Shown here piece by piece: positions 24,446-33,755 of a stretch of DNA of 64,000 bases. This DNA is from Lactiplantibacillus brownii. Lineage in GTDB: Bacteria > Bacillota > Bacilli > Lactobacillales > Lactobacillaceae. Under the pieces are notes generated by a model. The model saw nothing but the letters and a program-made list of their open reading frames with translations. It was not told the origin of the DNA and made no database searches. Position 1 is the first letter of the stretch. Every line of letters begins with the position of its first letter. Made by a program: the position numbers and the translations under genes. Location: NCBI RefSeq assembly GCF_031085375.1, contig NZ_JAVCWF010000001.1, positions 620,001-684,000 on the forward strand, written 5' to 3'.

Positions 24446-25324
24446 TTGGAGACGCAACAGAGTTTTGCAGATCATGCGGGTGTCGGGACACTTTATTTAG
24501 TGCCGACGCCAATCGGTAACTTACAAGATATGACTTATCGTGCCGTGGCAACTTTAAAAGCGGTCGACCTGATTGCGGCAGAAGATACTCGTAATACGCA
24601 AAAATTATTAAATCACTTTGAAATTGAAACGAAACAAATTAGTTTTCATGAACACAATACGCAAGAACGACTCCCACAATTAATTGCCAAATTGCAGGCT
24701 GGGACTAATCTTGCCCAAGTCAGTGACGCCGGTATGCCGTCAATCAGTGATCCTGGGACTGAATTAGTGGCAGCTTGTGTGGCAGCCAACTTACCGGTTG
24801 TCCCGTTGCCAGGGGCCAATGCTGGCCTCACGGCGCTGATTGCGTCTGGGCTAGTACCACAGCCTTTTTACTTTTATGGCTTTTTGCCTCGCAAGAAGCA
24901 TGAACAGCAAACGGCTTTGGCAGCATTGGCGCAACATCAAGAAACGGTGATCCTTTATGAATCACCATTCCGGGTCGCAAAAACGTTGACGGCACTGGCA
25001 AAAGTTTGTGAGTCAACGCGGCCAATTGTTGCTTGTCGGGAATTGACGAAACGTTATGAAGAGTTTGCACGTGGCACCTTGGCAGAAATGATCGCCTGGT
25101 CACAAGATCACCAATTAAAAGGTGAGTTTGTGCTGTTGATCGGTGGCAATCCTAATGAGCCAGAACCAGACAGTCCGGATGAGTTGGCTGAATTACCTTT
25201 AAAGGCCCAGGTTGAGGCGCTCATTGCTGCTGGCAACAAGCCGAATGCTGCGATTAAAGAAATCGCTAAACGGCGTCAGTTGCAACGACAAACGGTTTAT
25301 AACGACTTTCACGAGATCAACTAA
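24446..25324 (+). CDS. rsmI: 16S rRNA (cytidine1402-2'-O)-methyltransferase
   Basis: A 292-residue tetrapyrrole-methylase-fold enzyme that 2'-O-methylates C1402 in the ribosomal P site. Motifs LYLVPTPIGNLQDMT, AAEDTRNTQKLL, SDAGMPSISDPG, LPGANAGLTAL and GFLPRKK are all typical. The TTG start at 24446 follows GAGGGGG. The C-terminal ~45 residues form the small helical tail with KEIAKRRQLQRQTVY. Confidence 0.96.
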   Translation: METQQSFADHAGVGTLYLVPTPIGNLQDMTYRAVATLKAVDLIAAEDTRNTQKLLNHFEIETKQISFHEHNTQERLPQLIAKLQAGTNLAQVSDAGMPSISDPGTELVAACVAANLPVVPLPGANAGLTALIASGLVPQPFYFYGFLPRKKHEQQTALAALAQHQETVILYESPFRVAKTLTALAKVCESTRPIVACRELTKRYEEFARGTLAEMIAWSQDHQLKGEFVLLIGGNPNEPEPDSPDELAELPLKAQVEALIAAGNKPNAAIKEIAKRRQLQRQTVYNDFHEIN

Positions 25325-25341
25325 CAGATGGGAGCAAATTA

Positions 25342-26127
25342 ATGGCAGCTTTAGGCGCGCAAGCAAAGGTTTTTACTGAAGAGCATCGGTTAACTTATTA
25401 CGAATGTGATCGCACCGGTCGAGCCACTTTAGCAACTTTAATTGATATTGCTATTTTGGGATCACAAGATCAAAGCGACGCGTTAGGGTTAACGACCGAT
25501 TTTGTGCAACAGCATGGCGTTGGTTGGGTGGTGACCCAATATGCGATCAACGTCACACGGATGCCTCGTTTAGATGAAGTGGTGACGATTGCAGTTCGTG
25601 GTTCGGCCTATAATCCGTATTTTGCTTTCCGTGAATTTTGGATTCGGGATGCTAATGGGGAAGAGTTGGCTTATATCACAAGTATTTGGGTCACGATGAG
25701 TCAAACGACGCGTAAGATTGTCAAAATCAATCCGGAATTAGTGGCGCCTTACCATTCGGAAGCCACGAAACGGATTCCACGTTTACCACGGCCGATTAGT
25801 TTCGAAACCACTGCGGACACGATTAGTAAGCCGTATCAAGTGCGATTTTTTGACATTGATCCTAATCGACATGTCAATAATGCCCACTACTTTGATTGGT
25901 TGCTGGATACTTTGCCAGCCGAGTTTTTGTTACAACACGATTTAAAGCATGTGGATGTGCGCTACGAGAATGAAGTGAAATACGGTCATACGGTTACGGC
26001 GGAAGTGAATATTTTACCAACCAGTGACGCTGAGCAGGTCACAACGAGTCATCGCATCCGTTTGGGTGATGAGAAATGTTGTGAGGTCACGATTCAATGG
26101 CAAATGTTAGCAACACCAATAAACTAA
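25342..26127 (+). CDS. Acyl-ACP thioesterase
   Basis: A 261-residue double hot-dog enzyme of the FatA/bacterial acyl-ACP thioesterase family, releasing free fatty acids from acyl-ACP. The first domain has YYECDRTGRATL; the second carries the catalytic-type motif DIDPNRHVNNAHY. GGGAGC precedes the ATG. Last gene of the tmk operon; its functional link to the replication genes is not obvious. Confidence 0.93.
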   Translation: MAALGAQAKVFTEEHRLTYYECDRTGRATLATLIDIAILGSQDQSDALGLTTDFVQQHGVGWVVTQYAINVTRMPRLDEVVTIAVRGSAYNPYFAFREFWIRDANGEELAYITSIWVTMSQTTRKIVKINPELVAPYHSEATKRIPRLPRPISFETTADTISKPYQVRFFDIDPNRHVNNAHYFDWLLDTLPAEFLLQHDLKHVDVRYENEVKYGHTVTAEVNILPTSDAEQVTTSHRIRLGDEKCCEVTIQWQMLATPIN

Positions 26128-26132
26128 ATTAG

Positions 26133-26160
26133 AAGCTGAGTATAAAAACTCAGCTTTTTT
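26133..26160 (+). terminator. Intrinsic terminator of the tmk operon
   Basis: Arms AAGCTGAGT and ACTCAGCTT around ATAAAA, followed by a T-run, 6 bp after the thioesterase stop. Confidence 0.93.
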
Positions 26161-26229
26161 GGTTGGAAATTAGGTCGTATTAGGGACTGGATATGCTATG
26201 ATTAGAGCATATTATAAGGGAGGGTCATT

Positions 26230-27225
26230 ATGTCAATTCTTGTGTTGGGGGGAGCCGGTTACATTGGTTCTCATATGGTTGATCGGTTAGTTGAAACTGG
26301 TCATGAGGTCGTTGTTGTAGATAATTTGGTCACTGGTCATTTAGCGGCAATTAATTCTGCGGCTAAGTTCTATCAAGGTGATTTACGTGATGCCAACTTT
26401 TTAAATCAAGTTTTTGATCAAGAATCCATTGAAGCAGTCGTTCATTTTGCAGCCTTTTCAATCGTGCCAGAGTCAATGGCAAAACCATTAAAGTATTTTG
26501 ATAATAATACTGGTGGCATGATTACGTTGCTAGAAGCGATGCAAGCACACGATGTGAAGAAAATTGTCTTTTCATCAACTGCGGCAACGTATGGGACACC
26601 GAAGCAAATTCCAATTAAAGAAACTGATCCACAAGAACCAATCAATCCTTATGGGGCAAGTAAACTCATGATGGAACACATCATGCATTGGTCTGATGTG
26701 GCTTATGGGATTAAGTTTGTCGCATTACGATACTTCAATGTGGCCGGGGCCAAACCTGACGGCAGTATTGGTGAAGATCATGGCCCAGAAACTCATCTGG
26801 TACCAATTATCTTACAAGTTGCGCAAGGCAAACGTGATGAATTAAAGATCTTTGGCGATGACTACAATACGCCTGATGGGACGAATGTGCGTGACTATGT
26901 TCACGTGGTTGACCTGGCGGATGCTCATATTTTAGCGTTGAAATACTTGGCTGCGGGTAATGACAGCAATGCTTTCAATTTGGGCTCGTCTACTGGCTTC
27001 TCTAATCGCCAAATGCTCACGGCAGCACGTGAGGTTACTGGAAAGCCAATTCCAGCCAAAATTGCACCACGGCGCCCTGGCGATCCAGACTCATTAGTTG
27101 CGGCTAGTGATAAGGCTCGGAAGGTTCTTGGTTGGCAACCACATTACGACGATGTCAACGAAATTATTAAAACAGCCTGGACTTGGACGCAAAAGCATCC
27201 AAATGGGTATGATGATCGTCACTAG
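26230..27225 (+). CDS. galE: UDP-glucose 4-epimerase
   Basis: A 331-residue short-chain dehydrogenase-fold enzyme that interconverts UDP-glucose and UDP-galactose for galactose use and cell-surface polysaccharide synthesis. The NAD motif GGAGYIGSH (8-16), catalytic Ser/Thr region FSSTAATYG and YGASK (Tyr/Lys) are present, as is the C-terminal RPGDPDSL sugar-nucleotide site. GGGAGGG precedes the ATG and a TATGAT -10 lies upstream. It is a single gene, not in a gal operon here. Confidence 0.96.
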   Translation: MSILVLGGAGYIGSHMVDRLVETGHEVVVVDNLVTGHLAAINSAAKFYQGDLRDANFLNQVFDQESIEAVVHFAAFSIVPESMAKPLKYFDNNTGGMITLLEAMQAHDVKKIVFSSTAATYGTPKQIPIKETDPQEPINPYGASKLMMEHIMHWSDVAYGIKFVALRYFNVAGAKPDGSIGEDHGPETHLVPIILQVAQGKRDELKIFGDDYNTPDGTNVRDYVHVVDLADAHILALKYLAAGNDSNAFNLGSSTGFSNRQMLTAAREVTGKPIPAKIAPRRPGDPDSLVAASDKARKVLGWQPHYDDVNEIIKTAWTWTQKHPNGYDDRH

Positions 27226-27229
27226 ATTA

Positions 27230-27282
27230 AAAAAAGACCCCCGTACACTGACCGAAAATAGTCAGTGTACGGGGGTCTTTTG
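27230..27282. terminator. Bidirectional terminator between galE and phnW
   Basis: Arms AAGACCCCCGTACACTGAC and its exact complement around CGAAAATA, with A- and T-runs outside. It ends both convergent units. Confidence 0.95.
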
Positions 27283-27289
27283 GGGTTAA

Positions 27290-28390
27290 CTAAGGATTTA
27301 ATTGACGGTAGTCGCTGATAATGGCTAATAGCCGGTTAATATCAGCAAGGTCAACATCACCAATAGTCCCAATTCTAAAACTTGGTAGTGTGGAGACTTT
27401 ACCCGGATAAATCACGAATCCGCGAGCCTTGATGAATTGATAAAAATCATCAAAGTCAAATTGATCGTTAGGGTATTTGAACGAGGTGATGATTGGGCCT
27501 TGATTAGCGGGGTCAATCACTAAATCAAAACCTAGTGCCTGCATACCAGAACTTAATCGTGATTGGTTAGCAGCATATCGGTGATAACGCGTGTCAACAC
27601 CGCCTTCTAAATTCAACTCATTAAGGGCCTGCGCAAACGCATGCACCACATGTGTTGGGGAAGTGAACCGCCATTTACCTGGTTGCTTCGTCATTGCTTG
27701 CCATTGGGCATAGAGGTCAAGACTCAATGAACGTGCGTTACCAGCAGTTTTAGCTAGTTCACTTTTCTTTGCAATAATGAAAGCAAAACCAGGGACGCCT
27801 TGCACACATTTGTTGGCACTACTAATCAAGTAGTCGCAGTCCAATTGATCCATAACGATTGGGACACCGCCTAAGCTAGACATGGCATCGATGATCGAAA
27901 TGATGCCACGTGAAGTTAATAGGGGCATCAGCTGATCGATGGGGTTAAGGATACCAGTAGTCGTTTCGCTATGGACGGTGGCAAAATGAGTGACTTCTGG
28001 ATGGGCATCTAAGGCCGCATTAATCCGTTGTGGATCAACGATTTCATCTTCGCCAAAAACAACGTCAACGTGTGGAATGGCATAATAGTCAGCAATTTCA
28101 CTAATTCGTTGGCCGTAAGCACCATTGATAGCGACCATCAACACCGCACCTTCGCGAGGAATGGCTGAGCCGATAGTTGCTTCGACCCCATAACTCCCAC
28201 TACCTTGTAGCAGAACGGTCGTGTAATTATCGGCATTGGCTTGTGCCAACGTGAGGATTTGGTCGCGAATGGTTTCAGTGACCTGACGATAATCACTATC
28301 CCAAGTACAGTAGTCAATTTGCATGGCGGCTTTAACGGTTTCAGTCGTACTAAGTGGTCCGGGGGTTAATAATAAATAGGGTTGTTTCAT
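27290..28390 (-). CDS. phnW: 2-aminoethylphosphonate-pyruvate transaminase
   Basis: A 366-residue PLP enzyme that converts 2-aminoethylphosphonate and pyruvate to phosphonoacetaldehyde and alanine. LLTPGPLSTTETVK is the usual N-terminus; the PLP lysine is in SSANKCVQG; GSGSYGVEA is the cofactor phosphate region. AGGAGATTTC precedes the ATG. Last gene of the minus-strand operon phnD-C-E-E-X-W, 14 bp after phnX. Confidence 0.95.
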   Translation of the reverse strand: MKQPYLLLTPGPLSTTETVKAAMQIDYCTWDSDYRQVTETIRDQILTLAQANADNYTTVLLQGSGSYGVEATIGSAIPREGAVLMVAINGAYGQRISEIADYYAIPHVDVVFGEDEIVDPQRINAALDAHPEVTHFATVHSETTTGILNPIDQLMPLLTSRGIISIIDAMSSLGGVPIVMDQLDCDYLISSANKCVQGVPGFAFIIAKKSELAKTAGNARSLSLDLYAQWQAMTKQPGKWRFTSPTHVVHAFAQALNELNLEGGVDTRYHRYAANQSRLSSGMQALGFDLVIDPANQGPIITSFKYPNDQFDFDDFYQFIKARGFVIYPGKVSTLPSFRIGTIGDVDLADINRLLAIISDYRQLNP

Positions 28391-28404
28391 GAAATCTCCT
28401 TTGA

Positions 28405-29202
28405 CTAATGCAAATCGCTAACAGGTTGACTAAGAGTGGTTAAGAGAGCAGGAAGGTCGGCCATTGATTGTAAAATGTAATCGGCACCGGCTGCTTCGTA
28501 TTGGGTTGCGACCTTAACGCGTCGTTCAGCTTGTTCAGCGGCACTTAATCCGTCAAAGGCTGCTTGAGATAGTCCCATTAAATTACTCCCGTCAATGATA
28601 CCAACACTAATTGCATCGGCGTTTTGACCTTCGAGAATATCATTGATTGAATCGCCCACTTTAACGACATTGGCATAGTCAGTGACTTCTAATTGATCAC
28701 AAGCTAATTCAAGCATGGCAGAAGCCGGGCGGCCAATGCCGTTAGTTTGTGCTGAAGTAATGTTAACCGTTGGCCGGTAGCCTTGATTAGCGGCGATTGG
28801 TAAAACCGTCGCCAACATTTCGTCATCATAGCCCGTTGTTGAACCATAAGGAATCTGGTTAGTCGTTAAATAGTCAACGACACTAGCCATGCCGGGTTTG
28901 AGGTGCGCAAAATTGGTTAAAGTTGCTAACAAGATTGACTTGAAATCTTGAAAAATACGATCACAGTCATCGGGTGTAGGCAACACTTGGAAACGAGCTT
29001 GCCAATCATTTTGAACAGCGGGTAAGCTGATAATCTTATGGATATGAGTATATTTGTCTAAGCCCATATCTTGGCGAATCTCAGCTTCAGAAATCTCAAT
29101 GCCAACATTGGCAAAGGCTTGTTGAAATGCAACGATGGGTGCACGGCTACCATAATCAATCGTGGTCCCGGCCCAGTCGAAAATAACGGCTTGAATTGTC
29201 AT
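28405..29202 (-). CDS. phnX: Phosphonoacetaldehyde hydrolase (phosphonatase)
   Basis: A 265-residue HAD-family enzyme that splits phosphonoacetaldehyde to acetaldehyde and phosphate through a Schiff-base lysine. The nucleophile motif is DWAGTTIDYG (Asp9 and Ala11 region), and the family's Schiff-base lysine is in MGLDKYTHI. KVGDSINDI is the HAD metal motif. Together with PhnW it completes the two-step release of phosphate from aminoethylphosphonate. Confidence 0.95.
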   Translation of the reverse strand: MTIQAVIFDWAGTTIDYGSRAPIVAFQQAFANVGIEISEAEIRQDMGLDKYTHIHKIISLPAVQNDWQARFQVLPTPDDCDRIFQDFKSILLATLTNFAHLKPGMASVVDYLTTNQIPYGSTTGYDDEMLATVLPIAANQGYRPTVNITSAQTNGIGRPASAMLELACDQLEVTDYANVVKVGDSINDILEGQNADAISVGIIDGSNLMGLSQAAFDGLSAAEQAERRVKVATQYEAAGADYILQSMADLPALLTTLSQPVSDLH

Positions 29203-29229
29203 TTAAAAAACTCCTTTAAACTTAGCAAA

Positions 29230-30084
29230 CTAATTGCGCTTTAAATAGTGCCCACGTAACCGCATGGAGATTAATTCGAGAATGATTGCAAACCCTAATA
29301 ATAGGTAAACAATCAACCCAACTTCATGGAAATTGAAATAAAAACCACTGGCCATGAAGAGGTAGTACCCGATATCATCCGCACCAGCAGCCGCACCAAC
29401 GGCGACTGCATTAGCAAAGTTGATCTCAAAACGGATGAAGGTCCAGCTGAGTAATGCCGGAACGATCGAAGGTAAGATAGCTTGAAAAATAATGGGCCAA
29501 AAACGAACACCACTAGCCTTTAGGGCCTCAATGGTTGCTTGTGGGGTTTCTTCAATACTTTCTGAATAGGCTTTAACCAAGTAGGCAATACTATGGAAGG
29601 TCAAACCAATCACAGCCGCACTAGCACCTAGTCCCATAACAGCCGAGTAAATTAAGACCCAGATAATGGTTGGAATGGAACGGATAAAGGCCATCACAGC
29701 TTTTAAAGTGTTCGCTAACCAAGCAGGGGATAAGTTACGGGCTGAGAAGACGGCAATAAAGAAAGCAATCAAGGCGCCTAAAAGGGTTGTGAGTAAGGTT
29801 AACGCAATACTTGTTGAGAGTGCTTTTAGGAGCACAGACCAAGTATCTTGACCAACATTGGGTTGTAAAAACATGGCCTTTAAATTAATCCCCAAACTAT
29901 GAAATGCTTCACCAAGCTTTAAGCCAGCGGTGTCCATCGTAACCAGTGAATAAATGGTCACTAGTCCTAAAACGGCTAGGACGCTCCGTAAAATCAGACG
30001 TGGCTTTGTCATTAGTGAAATCCGTGCAGTCTTTGGTACTTGAGGATTAACTGTATTTGATTCAGACGATGAATTTTCAATCAT
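29230..30084 (-). CDS. phnE: Phosphonate ABC transporter permease
   Basis: A 284-residue permease with about six membrane segments and the EAA-type loop EALKASGVRFWPIIFQAILPS that contacts the ATPase (given as key residues E-A-x3-G near 190). It overlaps the preceding permease gene by four bases (ATGA), so the two are coupled. Two different PhnE proteins probably form a heterodimeric channel. Confidence 0.93.
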   Translation of the reverse strand: MIENSSSESNTVNPQVPKTARISLMTKPRLILRSVLAVLGLVTIYSLVTMDTAGLKLGEAFHSLGINLKAMFLQPNVGQDTWSVLLKALSTSIALTLLTTLLGALIAFFIAVFSARNLSPAWLANTLKAVMAFIRSIPTIIWVLIYSAVMGLGASAAVIGLTFHSIAYLVKAYSESIEETPQATIEALKASGVRFWPIIFQAILPSIVPALLSWTFIRFEINFANAVAVGAAAGADDIGYYLFMASGFYFNFHEVGLIVYLLLGFAIILELISMRLRGHYLKRN

Positions 30085-30884
30085 GCAATTGCCCTCCTAA
30101 TCCGCGTTGAAGTTAGCTCTAAGACGATGACTAGGACTGCAATCAACAAGACGATTAGGCCAGCAGCATCATAGCGGATACTCTTGAAATATTGGTTGAA
30201 CAAGAAGCCAATTCCAGTTCCAGTCAAGATCCCAACTAAGGTGGCATCACGAATGTTGTTTTCAATCATGTACAGGACCCAACTCGTCATACTGCTAGCC
30301 GCTTCAGGTAAAACCCCACAGAAAACGCATTGAAAATAATTGGCCCCAACGGCTTGTAGCGCATGTAACTTTTCAGTATCTAAATCTTCAATCGTTTCAG
30401 TAAAGGCCCGGGTAAGGTAGCCTAATGTCATGAAGAATAAGGCTAGAAAACCTGTAAAGTCGCTTTGCTTAAAGGAGAAAAGCAAGATCATCGCCCAAGC
30501 AACAACCGGAATGTTTCGCAGTAACGATGCGCCAAAGCGGACTGTTAATTGAAAGCCACGATTTGGACTGGTTGTCTTTGCACCTAAAACAGCAAAAATC
30601 AAACTTAAAATGGCGGCACAAACCGTTGAAGAAATAGCAACGATCAACGTCTTCCAAAGCTGATAGAAGATGGGTCCCAAATAAGTAGTCGTGTGCTGAT
30701 TAGGGATAAAGGTTTTAAACAACCAAATCAGGCCAGCAGGAACTTGGGCTAATGATGAAAAAGTCTGAAAGTTAACTAGCCAAACTGAAACCAAGTAGAT
30801 GCCAAGTAAAATGATTAAAACGACCGTCAACCGTAATTGGCGTTCATGAAAGAATTGTTGCGGTGACGTGTATTTAGTTTTCAT
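30081..30884 (-). CDS. phnE: Phosphonate ABC transporter permease
   Basis: A 267-residue permease with the same fold as its downstream neighbour: about six membrane segments and an EAA loop (LHALQAVGANYFQ region followed by GVLPEAA). The start overlaps the end of phnC by 11 bp. The first ~25 residues are cytosolic and basic. Confidence 0.93.
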   Translation of the reverse strand: MKTKYTSPQQFFHERQLRLTVVLIILLGIYLVSVWLVNFQTFSSLAQVPAGLIWLFKTFIPNQHTTTYLGPIFYQLWKTLIVAISSTVCAAILSLIFAVLGAKTTSPNRGFQLTVRFGASLLRNIPVVAWAMILLFSFKQSDFTGFLALFFMTLGYLTRAFTETIEDLDTEKLHALQAVGANYFQCVFCGVLPEAASSMTSWVLYMIENNIRDATLVGILTGTGIGFLFNQYFKSIRYDAAGLIVLLIAVLVIVLELTSTRIRRAIA

Positions 30885-31647
30885 TCGCCGCTACCTTAAC
30901 TTTCGTTTCAGTTGCCTGACGGTAGATTTTTTGTAGTACAGTGTCATCAACTTGTTTGGTTGGCCCTTCAAAGACAATGGCGCCGTTGTTGATGCCAACA
31001 ATATGATCAGCGTAAGCCATCGCAATATCAATTTGATGCAAGTTAATCAAAATAATCAATTGCTTTTCGCGAGCTAATTGACGCAAGATGTCCATCACGA
31101 TCTTGGTTGACTTAGGATCAAGTGAGGCAATAGGTTCATCACAAAGAATCATTTTGGGATGTTGCATTAAAGCCCGAGCAATCCCGACCCGTTGTTGTTG
31201 ACCACCACTGAGTTGATCACAGCGTTGGTAGGCATAATCTTTGAGTCCGACTTCAGACAATAAGGCCAAAGCTTCAGTTTTTTCAGCGGTACTGTAGAGT
31301 CCGAACATGCCAGCCAAGGTTGATTTAGCTCCTAGACGACCATGCAAGACGTTCTCAAGTGCGGTGAGGGGACTGATCAAATTGTAGTTTTGGAATATCA
31401 TGCCAATATGATGACGAATCTTACGGAGCTCGGCTTTATTTGCTTGGCGAATATCTTGATCGTCTAACAAAATTTGACCGCTATCATCACGAATTAATTG
31501 ATTGACACTCCGTAAAATCGTCGTTTTACCTGCCCCAGAGGGACCGATAATCGCGGTAACTTCACCGGGTTGAGCTGTGAAACTGACTGACTTGAGCGAA
31601 TGCTTGTCTTGACCATATGTTTTATCTAGTTGATTTACCTTGAGCAT
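30874..31647 (-). CDS. phnC: Phosphonate ABC transporter ATP-binding protein
   Basis: A 257-residue ABC ATPase. Walker A GPSGAGKTT (33-41), Q-loop IFQNYNL, signature [15 protein letters not shown], Walker B MILCDEPIASLD and switch His in NLHQID. It powers import through the two PhnE subunits with substrate delivered by PhnD. AAAGGAC precedes the ATG. Confidence 0.95.
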   Translation of the reverse strand: MLKVNQLDKTYGQDKHSLKSVSFTAQPGEVTAIIGPSGAGKTTILRSVNQLIRDDSGQILLDDQDIRQANKAELRKIRHHIGMIFQNYNLISPLTALENVLHGRLGAKSTLAGMFGLYSTAEKTEALALLSEVGLKDYAYQRCDQLSGGQQQRVGIARALMQHPKMILCDEPIASLDPKSTKIVMDILRQLAREKQLIILINLHQIDIAMAYADHIVGINNGAIVFEGPTKQVDDTVLQKIYRQATETKVKVAANEN

Positions 31648-31683
31648 AGCATGTCCTTTCGTTAATCCAGATTAATGGTGAGT

Positions 31684-32733
31684 TTAGTAACCAACTAACT
31701 TATGAGTTGGGGCATACCATTTATCAGTAACCTTCAATAATTGCGTCTTTTCAGACTTCTTAGGGAAGAGTTTTGGTGTTTTGGCGTCTTTATCAGAGAA
31801 GATTTCTTTATTTTGAGCAAATTCCTTGGAAGTGAATTCTTTAGCAATCTTGTCTTGGTCATCCTTGCTCAATGACTTAGTGTTGTAGACCCATGGGCCT
31901 TGTTGAACAGGCATCATGGCGATGTTAGTTACCTTTTTACCAGTTAAACTACTGAATGGGGCTTCTGCATCAGCTTTAACTTCGAAAGTTGAGCCGACTT
32001 TATCCCATGAACCTTCAGAAACTTTCAAGTAAGGCATTAAGTCACCATCATCAAAGGCAGCAACGTCGACGTCACCCTTTAAGAGGTTAACGGCTGAACC
32101 TTGATGAGAGCCACCGTAGAGGACTTTACTGAAGAATTTGCCATTTTGAGTCAAGTCATCTTTGTTCTTGATCTTAAATTCGTTAGTGATTTTAGCAGTT
32201 GGTACTAAGAAACCAGAAGTTGAGCTATTAGAAACATAAGAAATTTTCTTACCTTTAATATCTTTAATACTAAATTTGCCATCTGCTTTGTACTTATCGG
32301 CATCTTTTTGTTGTACCATTAAGTAAGAGTTGTAAGTGGCTTTCTTCAAGCTACCATCAGCGTCTGATTGAGCGGCGAAAGGTTCAACATCTTTGCTAAG
32401 CTTATGGGCTTGAATATAACCGTTGGCACCCATATAAGCTAATTGTGCTTTGCCAGAAGCAATGGCTTGAATTGCCACGTTGTAGTCGGTGGTCGTTTGA
32501 ACTTTGACCGTTTTGCCAGTGACCTTTTCAATCGACTTTTTCAAAGCATCACGTGAGCCTGCAAAACTTTTTGCAGATTCATTTGGGTAAAAGACGACCG
32601 TAATGGCCTTACTCTTATCGGTGCTTGCGCTACTACCAGTCTTGGTGCTAGTACCACTAGCACAACCAGCCAATCCTAAACCTAAAACTGAAATTAATGA
32701 GAGTCCAACGAGGGACTTGTTAAGCTTTACCAT
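31684..32733 (-). CDS. phnD: Phosphonate ABC transporter substrate-binding lipoprotein
   Basis: A 349-residue lipoprotein that should capture phosphonates outside the membrane. The ATG at 32733 is chosen because GGAGG lies ten bases upstream and a proper signal peptide then starts MVKLNKSLVG and ends in the lipobox GLAGC. The conserved VVFYPNESAK and SNSSTSGFLVP stretches of the PhnD family are visible. First gene of the operon; a PhoP-box-like array lies 55 bp upstream. Confidence 0.93.
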   Translation of the reverse strand: MVKLNKSLVGLSLISVLGLGLAGCASGTSTKTGSSASTDKSKAITVVFYPNESAKSFAGSRDALKKSIEKVTGKTVKVQTTTDYNVAIQAIASGKAQLAYMGANGYIQAHKLSKDVEPFAAQSDADGSLKKATYNSYLMVQQKDADKYKADGKFSIKDIKGKKISYVSNSSTSGFLVPTAKITNEFKIKNKDDLTQNGKFFSKVLYGGSHQGSAVNLLKGDVDVAAFDDGDLMPYLKVSEGSWDKVGSTFEVKADAEAPFSSLTGKKVTNIAMMPVQQGPWVYNTKSLSKDDQDKIAKEFTSKEFAQNKEIFSDKDAKTPKLFPKKSEKTQLLKVTDKWYAPTHKLVGY

Positions 32734-32772
32734 AATATCAATTACCTCCAAAGTAATATTAGTTACCTGTGT

Positions 32773-32837
32773 AGAATACCAAGGCAATGTAAACGTGTGA
32801 AAAATTATCGGTGAATAATTGGTATAAGTTATGTAAA
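32773..32837 (-). promoter_or_regulatory. PhoP-box-like array and -10 of the phn operon
   Basis: On the minus strand, hexamers occur every 11 bp: TTTACA (32832-32837), TATACC (32821-32826), TTCACC (32810-32815), TTTTTC (32799-32804), TTTACA (32788-32793). After a 9-bp gap follows the -10 TATTCT (32773-32778). The 6+5 periodicity is that of PhoP-binding repeats in Firmicutes, and the same 9-bp gap occurs at both pst promoters in this window. It predicts phosphate-starvation induction of phosphonate use. Confidence 0.72.
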
Positions 32838-32839
32838 GA

Positions 32840-32869
32840 ATATTTACGAATTGATTACATCGTAAATAT
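32840..32869. promoter_or_regulatory. Inverted repeat in the phnD-tsaB divergent region
   Basis: ATATTTACG (32840-32848) and CGTAAATAT (32861-32869), nine-base perfect arms with a 12-base spacer, directly upstream of the PhoP-box-like array. It may be an additional operator or extra half-sites for the same regulator. Confidence 0.5.
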
Positions 32870-33029
32870 CATTGACTGTGAAAGTGGCATACAGCGATGA
32901 AGCCTAACATTTTTTGTAAAATGCTTAGGATTTGATTGCAAAGCGCTTGAAAACGGCCGGATTCCTTTCAAAGCTAGTAAATTATGATAAGATATGTGAA
33001 GTAATTCAAAATGAGGAGCTTTTTTAAAT

Positions 33030-33755
33030 ATGAAGTTGTTGGCAATTGAGACATCCAATCGCCCGTTGAGTGTGGCGGTTTTAGATGATACGAAGGTGCT
33101 TGCCACGACGACCACCAATGTTGGTCGTAACCATAGCAGCACTTTGTTACCAATTATTGAAAAGTCAATTAGCCAAGCTGGGTTGACAGCGGACGATTTG
33201 GATCGTGTGGTCGTTGCGGCTGGACCGGGGTCGTACACTGGCTTGCGGATTGGTGTGACGACTGCTAAAACATTGGCCTTTACGTTACATAAAGCGTTAG
33301 TTGGCTTATCCAGTTTAGCCGTTTTGGCAGGCAACATTGTTGCTGAAGGACAATTAGTTGCGCCATTATTTGATGCTCGACGGGACAATTTATTCACGGG
33401 TTTGTATCGAATCAAAGCCGGTCAGCCAGTCAATGAATTACCAGACCAACACATTAGTGTGACGGAATGGTGTCAGCAATTAGCTGCGATTCATGAACCG
33501 ATTGTGTTTGTCGGCAGTGATGTGACGCAATATGCCCCCGCATTACAAGCACAACTGGGTGAGCAATTTGTTCGTGCGCAACCCCAATTAGATTTACCGC
33601 AAGCGGTGGTACTCGGCTTAATGGGCCGAACAGCGACCCCCGTGGAAAAGATCCATGCTTTTGTGCCTAACTACTTACGGCTAACGCAAGCGGAACGCGA
33701 ATGGTTAGCCAAACATCCGAAAGAGGACCATGCGCCATATGTTGAGAAGATTTAA
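33030..33755 (+). CDS. tsaB: tRNA t6A37 biosynthesis protein TsaB
   Basis: A 241-residue ASKHA-fold protein that partners TsaD in making N6-threonylcarbamoyladenosine at position 37 of ANN-decoding tRNAs. The N-terminus MKLLAIETSNRPLSVAV and AAGPGSYTGLRIG are hallmark stretches. GAGGAG precedes the ATG. First gene of tsaB-rimI-GNAT-tsaD; its 3' end overlaps the rimI start. Confidence 0.96.
   Translation: MKLLAIETSNRPLSVAVLDDTKVLATTTTNVGRNHSSTLLPIIEKSISQAGLTADDLDRVVVAAGPGSYTGLRIGVTTAKTLAFTLHKALVGLSSLAVLAGNIVAEGQLVAPLFDARRDNLFTGLYRIKAGQPVNELPDQHISVTEWCQQLAAIHEPIVFVGSDVTQYAPALQAQLGEQFVRAQPQLDLPQAVVLGLMGRTATPVEKIHAFVPNYLRLTQAEREWLAKHPKEDHAPYVEKI

Noticed and set aside
32940-32958. cre site in the phnD-tsaB region (GCAAAGCGCTTGAA)
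   Set aside because: The core AAAGCGCTT is present, but the first two consensus bases and part of the 3' half do not fit, and it lies far from the phn promoter.
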